Origin: Bimuria novae-zelandiae CBS 107.79
Lineage: Eukaryota > Ascomycota > Dothideomycetes > Pleosporales > Didymosphaeriaceae
DNA: 64,000 bases
Assembly: GCA_010015655.1 (NCBI GenBank)
Contig: ML976709.1
Coordinates: forward strand, 150,726-214,725
Reading direction: 5' to 3'
In this document: positions 57,014 through 64,000 of the stretch, in pieces
How the letters are laid out: each line of letters starts with the position of its first letter
Numbering within the stretch: the first letter of the stretch is position 1
Program-made: the position numbers and the translations under genes
The notes under the pieces: model-generated
Databases searched by the model: none
What the model saw: the letters and a program-made list of their open reading frames with translations, nothing else
Told to the model about the DNA's origin: nothing

Positions 57014-57232
57014 TGTTGAGAATATGTGGGTTTAGTCCAGATTAGTAGAAGGTAGGCCCGTGGTACTTGCTGCACGTGAAGGTAGCCCCACTGTAACGTC
57101 CTTGTCACGGTTGATACGGGACTTAAGATAATACACGATAGTTAAGACAATATGTTGTAGCTACCCCGCCTTGTCCCTCTCCTACTTGGTTATCTATAAT
57201 AGTTATACTACTAAAGGGACCTTGTTCTAATA
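57014..57232 (+). repeat. Copia-4 5' LTR (219 bp)
   Basis: TGTTGAGAATATG...TTCTAATA. Followed by ggttataagcccgg, the half-tRNA(iMet)-type primer site with one G to A change. Confidence 0.93.
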
Positions 57233-57531
57233 GGTTATAAGCCCGGTTGCTAAAGCTAACGTTATTATTTTAATACTACTAGAGTCGCGCAGGACTTAGA
57301 TTCGAGAAGAAAAAAAACCTTAAGAGTTATAAAAGACTTAGCTATAATTCGCGAAAGGAATTAGTTATTAACTAGAGTCGCGCAGGACTTAGATTTAAGC
57401 AGGAATTAACTTCACCTATACACACCTTCTCTACGCTCGAGAATTGACAACGACTGCACTGCCTGTAGCATAACGCATACATACATACCACTCGCATACA
57501 CCTTACGCTGCCAGCATCGCTTGCATACTAC

Positions 57532-57567
57532 CTGCACCGCCTGCACCGCCTGCACCGCCTGCACCGC
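57532..57567 (+). repeat. 9-bp tandem repeat in Copia-4 leader
   Basis: Four perfect units of CTGCACCGC plus a partial fifth, lying in the untranslated leader 45 bp before the gag ATG. Confidence 0.85.
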
Positions 57568-57611
57568 CTGCAACCGACACGTGTGAGCCTCCTCACATCC
57601 GCACACACATA

Positions 57612-60600
57612 ATGGCCGAAGAGAAGGAAAAGTGGAAGATTCCTAAACTTATAGCAGAGAATTATAATAGTTAGTTCCGCTGGAACAAAGTCAAGCTAAG
57701 AGGGAAAAGAGTCTTCTACGTGTGCGAGAGAAGCCTGGAGGAGCACTGCTAAATTACTACTACTAAAGACCTGTTAGATGCTGTGAAAGGACTGGACATT
57801 ATAGATAATAAGACTATTAAGGCCCGCATTAATGTTGACAAGAGAGATAAGTACCTAGAGGATAAGGTAATTATAATTAACCTTCTATTTAGATCCCTTA
57901 GCGATAACGACTAGGCCCTTATTAACGAGTATAACACCGCCTTCTAGTTCTAGGCTTACCTGCGAAAGAAGTACACCTAAGCTAACGCTATTGCCGCTAA
58001 TATGTATATAACTAGGATCTAGACATTTATATTCAATTCTAAGAGCACGATTATTAGATTATAAGAAAAGCTAAAGGATTACTAGCGCAAGCTTGTCTTA
58101 GTAGACGCTAATACTAATAGAGCCTATAAAGACGCTATACTACTACTTATTCTTATTAAATTACTCCCTCTAAGTTTTAGAACTACGATTAACACCCTAA
58201 ATGCCTAGCTTAACCTTACTATTGAATAAAAGCTCAAGTTCCTGGAAGAGAAGGAGGTCCGAGACCAGCAAGATACTAACGAACAAGCTCTTCTAGCATT
58301 CTAAAAAGCCCACAAGTACGTTCCGCCACACAAGCGAGGCAACAAGGACCTGTCATCCGACTCCAAACCTAGCGCTACGTCCGGCATCTAGTGCTACCTT
58401 TGCGACAAATCTCACTACATGCGAGACTGTTTAAAGCTTACGAAGGCTCGAAAGCTCCTAAGGGAATATAAAGCTAAGAAGAAGCGAAGGAAGAAGAAGC
58501 TGTCCCTTCTAAAGCTACCTAAGCTACCTGTTAAGCCTAGGAAATCTAATAAAAAGACTAGCAAAGCATATAGAGCTAAAGAAGAAGGTAGGTTAAAATT
58601 AGAGCTAGAGATATTAACTAGTACCTTAGACTTAGAAGACAAGGAAATCGAGACATGCTGTCTCTTAAAAGATATTATTAGTAAGGCCTCTCTATTTACC
58701 TAGGCCGGCGACACTGGCGCTTCCTTACACATGTCTAACTAACCCTTATTATTTAGACGGATGATTAAGATTAAGCGAAGACTCGTTCGGGTTAGAGGGG
58801 AAGAGTTATATGTAGACTAGAAGGAAGAAGCTTAAGTAGTGTATAAAGATAGGTTATTAATATAGCTTTTAGATGTACTGCTTATACCTAACCTTAGAGT
58901 TAATCTATTATTAGGGAGACGAATTTGCGTAGCAGGCCTAAAGGGTTAATTTAACTTAAATACACTGTGTTTTAAACTAGGAAAGAAGACAATTATTAAA
59001 GCAACTATGGATAATGGCCTCTATGTGGTGTTACACATCGCCGATAGATACCGAGAGATAGCATTCCCAAGCACAGAATAGCATACACTAGCAGAATTTG
59101 ACGAAATGGAACTTAAGACTGGCGAAAAAGAGAGATACTTACTATATTATAGACGCTTCGCACACCTGGGGCCTGCAAAGATCGCGAAACTCTACGAAGT
59201 TATAACCCTCTAGAAGAAGATTTAAGTACTAAAAAAGATAGAACCCTGCGAAGTCTGCGTCTTAATAAAGATAAGGAATAGCATCCTTTAGCAGCTAAGA
59301 GAGCATAAGGCTACGAAGCTAGCTTTAATATAGTTTAATATTATAGGACCCTTTCTAATCAGCGCTGCCAACGAATCGAACAGGATCCGAACAAGGTGCT
59401 TGTTCGTTCGTTCGGCCCACATACAAATGTACGTACGTTCGAGACGNNNNNNNNNNNNNNNNNNNNNNNNNNNNNNNNNNNNNNNNNNNNNNNNNNNNNN
59501 NNNNNNNNNNNNNNNNTCATGCGTAGGAGCGACGGACTCCACTTCAGATGGCGAGTCATCCAAGCTCTCGAAGCTCTCCGCCATCGCCATGACAGCTGCC
59601 GTACGCGACCCGGCATGGTGATAGCTGTCAAATGCCAGCCGGGTTGACTGGGTCGACTGGGTCGACTGGGACGAGTGCGAGCGGGTAACAAATTGATCCA
59701 TAACAAGATACGCTCACGGCTGACGATGGGAAACAGTGGGAGGCACGTCGACGAGAAAACTCAGAGTTTTCTTCTCCTACAAGAACGTTGCACAAGGCCA
59801 GCAGAACAAGGTAATACTCCACCAATTAGGACAGAGTCCCCATACTAAATCGATCAAAAGTAGTCCCGAACAACCGAACAACCGAACGTTTGGCTCTAAT
59901 AATGCGTTCGTTCGAAGCTCTGTTCGACCCACCATGCCTGTTCGTTCGTTCGATCCAAAACACCAGAAAACGCCGTTCGGATCGATTGTTCGGATCGAAC
60001 GTTCTGTTCGTTGGCAGCGCTGTTTCTAATATCTCTAAGAGGAAACCGATGGTTCCCCCTTATTATTAATAGCTACACGCGGAAGAACTGGGTTATTTTA
60101 TTAAAGTATAAGGGAGACGCATAAAAGGAACTTAAAGTCTAAAAGACCTTTATTAAATATTAAACTAACGAAAAAGTTAAAGCTGCTAGGACTAACAACG
60201 CACTAGAACTCTTACAACAAGTTAAGGAATAGAGAGTTATACAGGGAGTAGAACTGTAGCCTACTATAATTACGTTATTATATTAAAATAGACTAGCTAA
60301 GCGAAATATCTAAACTATAGAAGCTGACATAAGAGCAATGCTTAAGGACGCTAGTCTACTAATTAAGTTCTAGGATAAAGCTATGGAGGTAGATATATAT
60401 ATGCGAAACCGCACTAATACAGGACCTATAATTAATGGAAAGCAAGTTAGCCCTAAAGAGGCTTTTACGGGAAAGATGCTATCTATTAACCACATTCCTG
60501 TATAGGGGAGCAAGTGCTACTCCTACATCTACCCTAAGATAATTCTAGTAGATTAACGACACGATAAGCTTATAGACCGTGGCAGAGTTGGAGTATTTAT

Positions 60601-62824
60601 GGGCTATTCTGAGATAATAAATAAGTAGTTTAAGTTCTATTTGCTAGAACTGGGATACACCTTAAGATCAAGCCGCATATTAGTGGACGAACACACGCCT
60701 GGAGGGAGGGTCGAACTACGGTTGCGAAACATCCTAGCTGGATCACAGGGAACGCAAAATACTATGCCAGACTAAAAACCAAGAGGAAGACTAAGGAAAG
60801 ATCCTACTCCTACTAAATTAACTACTGCTCAACCGACTCCCGCTCAACCAGCTCCTGCAGAACTGATAGAACAAGCCGCTGTGGAATAAATAGAACCACC
60901 AACTGTAGACGAGATGGAACCACCGACTGCGGAGCAAATGGAACTATCGCCTGTAGAATAAGTGGAACCAACTCCCGAGCCAATTAAGCGTGGAAGAGGA
61001 AGACTAAGGAAGCTGAACGCTGCTCTTCCTATAGCTCTGCCTTGAGGTAAGTGAGTATCCGACCTAGTGAATAAAGAGTCTAGAAAACCTGTCGAAGTCT
61101 TGCCAGAAGCTCTACGATACTTTACAAGAGGGTCTAAACGCAAGAGGTCTAGCGAAGACACTATAGAAGATAAAAGATTCTAGAAAATTATTAAAGCTAT
61201 GCTGGCACGAGTCGACTTTACGGACGAGCAAGCATAGACTTTCGAGAAAGCCTTTCTAGTAACTAAGATTGCAGGAATTTGGATTCCCTAGACATATTAA
61301 CAAGCTATCCACGACCTAAAGTACGGAAATTAATGGAAAGTAGCAGTGCTAGAGGAGATAATCTTACTAATAGAAAATAGAACCTAGGAAGAAGTCTTAC
61401 CGGCAAAAGACGCGAACATGGTTAACTTAAAGTAGGTTTTTATAATTAAGACTAAGCTAGATAGGATAGTTAAACGATTTAAGGCACGCCTTGTGGCAAG
61501 GGGTTTTACCTAAGTATAGGGTATTAACTATAACGAGACCTTTGCGCCAACTATCCGCATAGATACCTTGCGTTTATTCCTAGCCACTGTTGTAGCAGAA
61601 GACTTAGAATGTTTTTATTATGACATTAAGAATGCGTTTACTAAGTCTTACCTTAAGGAATAGATCCTCCTTAAGCTACTAGAAGGAGTTTATATTAAGA
61701 AAAGATATGTCCTAAAAGTCCTTTAAAGCCTATACGGACTAAAGTAAGCTACTTAAGACTAGAACCTGTTAATAAAGAAAGAGCTTCTTATATAGGGATT
61801 TGTACAAAGCCTTGCAGACCCTTGTATGTTTGTCTATAAGGAGAGAAAGATTTGAATCCTAGTCTACGTTAACGACGTCCTTGCAGCGGCAAAGGAGCAA
61901 TCTCAGACTAAGTGGTTCTGGAAGAAGCTTTCTAGACGATTCAACGCCAAGAACCTGGGGGAGGTAGATAAAGTCCTTAGAGTACGAGTTACGAGAGACA
62001 GAAAGCACTATATAATCTTTCTTAACTAAGAGCAATACCTACGCGTAGTACTTAACAAGTTTGGAATGTTAAGCAAGAAGTATAAAGACAGGAAGATCCT
62101 ATTTGCTAATTACACCTTATTTAGGCTAATTACTAATAACGACACCCGAATTAACATAACCGAGTACTAGCAGGGAATTAGAAGCTTAATATTTACTATA
62201 GTTCTTACACGTCTAAATATTGTATTTACCCTTAGAAAACTGAGCCAATACATGAGCGATCCAGCAGAACACCATAGCCATGCATTAAAGAACCTATTAT
62301 GGTACCTTAGGTTAACAGTCACAATAAAACTACGCTACGGACCAGGGGGAGCATACTCACAATTTGTTGTCTACTTAGATGCTGACTAGGTAAGCGATAC
62401 TATGGACCGAAAGAGCGTCTTAGGAAGCACTGTAATATTCTATAGAGGTCTAATATTATAGTCTAGTAAGGAGTAACGATTAGTTACAACGTTAAGTTGC
62501 GAATTTAAGTATATTACGCTTTTAACATGCTGCAAGCAAGGCTAGTGGATTGCTTAAGTGTTTAGAGATCTTGAATTCCTAAAGTACATTAGAAAAGACA
62601 CTAACAAGGTTTAGATGTTAGGCGACAATCAGGGCACCATTGCACTTACAAAGAACCCTTACCTTCACGAAAGATTAAAGCACATTAACGTCTATTATCA
62701 CTTTATCAGGGACCTGGCAGAACAAGGCAGACTTAATGTGGCTTACGTGCTAACTACAGACATGGTTACTAATAGAATGACAAAGCCTTTGCAGCGAGTG
62801 GCATTTAAGAGATTTAAGAACTAA
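57612..62824 (+). pseudogene. Copia-4 gag-pol polyprotein (broken, split by hAT-2)
   Basis: ATG 57612 opens MAEEKEKWKIPKLI; stops start at about codon 21. Zinc knuckle CYLCDKSHYMRDC near 58391-58429 has the spacing C-x2-C-x3-H-x4-C. A Lys-rich linker (58440-58580) follows, then protease DTGASLHMSN near 58711-58740 and GAG-pre-integrase FAHLGPAKIAKLYE. After hAT-2: integrase end and an acidic Pro/Glu repeat tail (about 60830-60980). RT has FKARLVARGF near 61480, FYYDIKNAFT near 61615 and LVYVNDVLAA near 61860, with the first Asp of YVDD now Asn. RNase H runs to the stop at 62822-62824, with GDNQGTIALTKNP near 62620. Confidence 0.9.
59360..60022. mobile_element. hAT-2: hAT-like element in Copia-4, contains assembly gap
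   Basis: 16-bp perfect TIR (CAGCGCTGCCAACGAA) and a perfect 8-bp TSD TTTCTAAT (59352-59359, 60023-60030). Many GTTCG/CGAAC words lie near both ends. No RIP signature at all, in contrast to its host. It contains 70 Ns (59447-59516). A minus-strand frame from ATG 59699-59701 (MDQFVTRS...) enters the gap; this could be a transposase N-terminus or chance. If the N count is nominal, the element could be longer than it looks. Confidence 0.88.
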
Positions 62825-62864
62825 CTAGGAGTTATCTATAGACTAGACCTGTCCTAAGGGGGAG

Positions 62865-63083
62865 TGTTAAGAATATGTAGGTTTAGTCTAGATTGGTGAA
62901 AGGTAGGCCCGTGGTACTTACTGCACGTGAAGGTAGCCCTACTGTAACGTCCTCGTCACGGTTGATACGGGACTTAAGATAATACACGATAGTCAAGACA
63001 ATATGTTGCAGCCACCCCGCCTTGTCCCTCTCCCACTCGGTTATCCATGGTAGTCATACTACTAAAGGGACCTTGTTCTAATA
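62865..63083 (+). repeat. Copia-4 3' LTR (219 bp)
   Basis: TGTTAAGAATATG...TTCTAATA, same length as the 5' copy. Confidence 0.94.
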
Positions 63084-63088
63084 GATGT

Positions 63089-64000
63089 TATATTAAAGCA
63101 CTTATTAATCTAGGGGTAGACACGTGTCTAATAGCCCTAAAAGTAGTTTAAATATATTATATGCCCTATTATAATAAGAAAATACTATTATAAATAGGAC
63201 TCGCGAATAGGACCTAATTATAAGAATATAGTAATAGTTAGTTACGTCTAGAGATGGCGCCGGTACAAGTTAATATTAAAGGTCTAAAAAGCTAACACGT
63301 CTTTACTATCGCCGAGATAGGAGACATAGAAGCTATTATTAGTTATAAATAGCTTAAGTAATATAATCTAAAGATAGATTAGCTTATAAGGATAATCTTA
63401 CTTAGGAAACTACCTGCGACAACTTAAGTAGAGTTATAGTAAAAGGGAAAGTCTTAGGAATCTTAAGAGAGAAAGGAGAACTAAGTATTTATAATATAAA
63501 AGATATTATTTTATAAGATAAATAGAATCCTATAGTAACACCTAAAATAGATATACTATCTATAAATATAATTAGCTAAGATAGTTAACAAGAACCCTAG
63601 TCTATTAGTAGAGTACTAAGAATTTATAGACTTATTTAAGGAATACGATAAAATAGTCCTACCTAAATACTAAAAGTAGGATTATAAAATACTACTAGTT
63701 AAAAAAGCTAAGTTATGGCTAAAGCGTCTGCAGCCCCTTATATAGGACTAAAAAAAAGAGTTAAAGAAACTATTAAAAAAGAATCTCTATTTTAGGAAAT
63801 AGTAGCCTAGCTAGAGTCCTATAGCCTTCCTAATACTCTTTATACCTTAGGCTACGGCTCTATATAGATTATGAATAGCTAAACGCCCTAATAGTTAAGA
63901 ATTAATACTTATTACCCCTAATTATAAAGCTTATAAACTAACTTTATAGAGCTAAGTAGTTCCCGAAGTTTAATATCTTGGATAGATTCTATTAGATATA
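63089..64000 (+). pseudogene. Gypsy-4 protease to RT entry (decayed, runs off the window)
   Basis: Continues Gypsy-4 after Copia-4. VEYQEFIDLFKEYDKIVLPK near 63610-63670 is the usual gypsy linker before RT (YxDFxDLFxE...LPxH); EELKKLLKKNLY... and NSQELILITPNYKAYKLTL mark the start of RT. Several in-frame stops. Confidence 0.75.

Larger units (their letters stand above)
57014..63083 (+). mobile_element. Copia-4: complete Ty1/copia element inside Gypsy-4
   Basis: LTRs of 219 bp (57014-57232, 62865-63083) and a perfect TSD GATGT (57009-57013, 63084-63088). Excluding hAT-2 it is about 5.4 kb. Polypurine tract taagggggag precedes the 3' LTR. The two LTRs differ at scattered C/T and G/A sites. Confidence 0.95.
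54552..64000 (+). mobile_element. Gypsy-4: Ty3/gypsy element, 3' end outside window
   Basis: Opens with a 446-bp LTR, then gag, then (after Copia-4) protease-to-RT, where the window ends. Unrelated in LTR sequence to Gypsy-1 to -3. TSD cannot be checked. Confidence 0.85.

Noticed and set aside
58419..58703. 94-codon Lys-rich plus-strand ORF as a separate gene
   Set aside because: It is a stop-free patch of the Copia-4 gag-protease linker.
1..64000. Possible stop-codon reassignment (TAG/TAA read as Gln)
   Set aside because: The changes are confined to repeats, occur on both strands as CpA to TpA, and host genes use normal codons; RIP explains them.

Overview
The window looks like a filamentous ascomycete (Pezizomycotina, plausibly Dothideomycetes) genome with AT-rich, transposon-packed blocks and short GC-balanced gene islands. 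The evidence is short introns (58-59 nt), a GT69 glycosyltransferase, a HAL-type kinase, chromodomain-bearing Ty3/gypsy elements, Fot1/pogo and hAT transposons, and a repeat mutation spectrum (CpA to TpA on both strands, CpG largely kept) typical of repeat-induced point mutation (RIP). No bacterial features, rRNA, tRNA or CRISPR were seen.

Layout. 1-14512: transposon block. It holds the 3' part of a chromodomain gypsy element with LTR and an antisense gene (Gypsy-1), a complete Copia-1 (2440-7906) with identical LTRs, a gypsy RT/RNase H fragment, a copia fragment and an LTR remnant abutting a broken host gene. 14513-19858: gene island with that pseudogene, a GT69 glycosyltransferase gene (minus) and a divergent gene for a Cys-rich, Ser/Thr-rich single-pass surface protein (plus). 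19861-27998: Pogo-1, containing Gypsy-2 (itself carrying a 62-bp LTR-like unit and an 80-bp-arm MITE) and a solo LTR. 28001-about 33055: gene island with one clear gene, a 694-residue Ser/Thr kinase. 33424-52730: Gypsy-3, containing a solo LTR and Pogo-2 (35972-48281), which contains Copia-3 (37281-47714), which contains hAT-1 (42112-47182), which contains Pogo-3 (42946-44735). 52736-54551: decayed repeats with a second 62-bp unit. 54552-64000: Gypsy-4 (runs off the end), containing Copia-4 (57014-63083), which contains a young hAT-like element with a sequence gap (59360-60022).

Nearly every insertion has an exact target-site duplication (TSD): 5 bp for LTR elements, TA for pogo, 8 bp for hAT. 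The order of events can therefore be read directly. Host genes that look functional are the GT69, the surface protein and the kinase. All transposon proteins are broken, mostly by CAG/CAA to TAG/TAA changes and Asp to Asn changes at catalytic positions.

Most notable: (i) gypsy elements of this lineage carry, antisense to and overlapping the end of pol, a gene for a Zn(II)2Cys6 cluster plus coiled coil; (ii) a five-deep nest with all junctions intact; (iii) two exactly 62-bp TG...CA insertions with 5-bp TSDs; (iv) terminal repeats that escaped RIP while interiors did not, including two identical Copia-1 LTRs.
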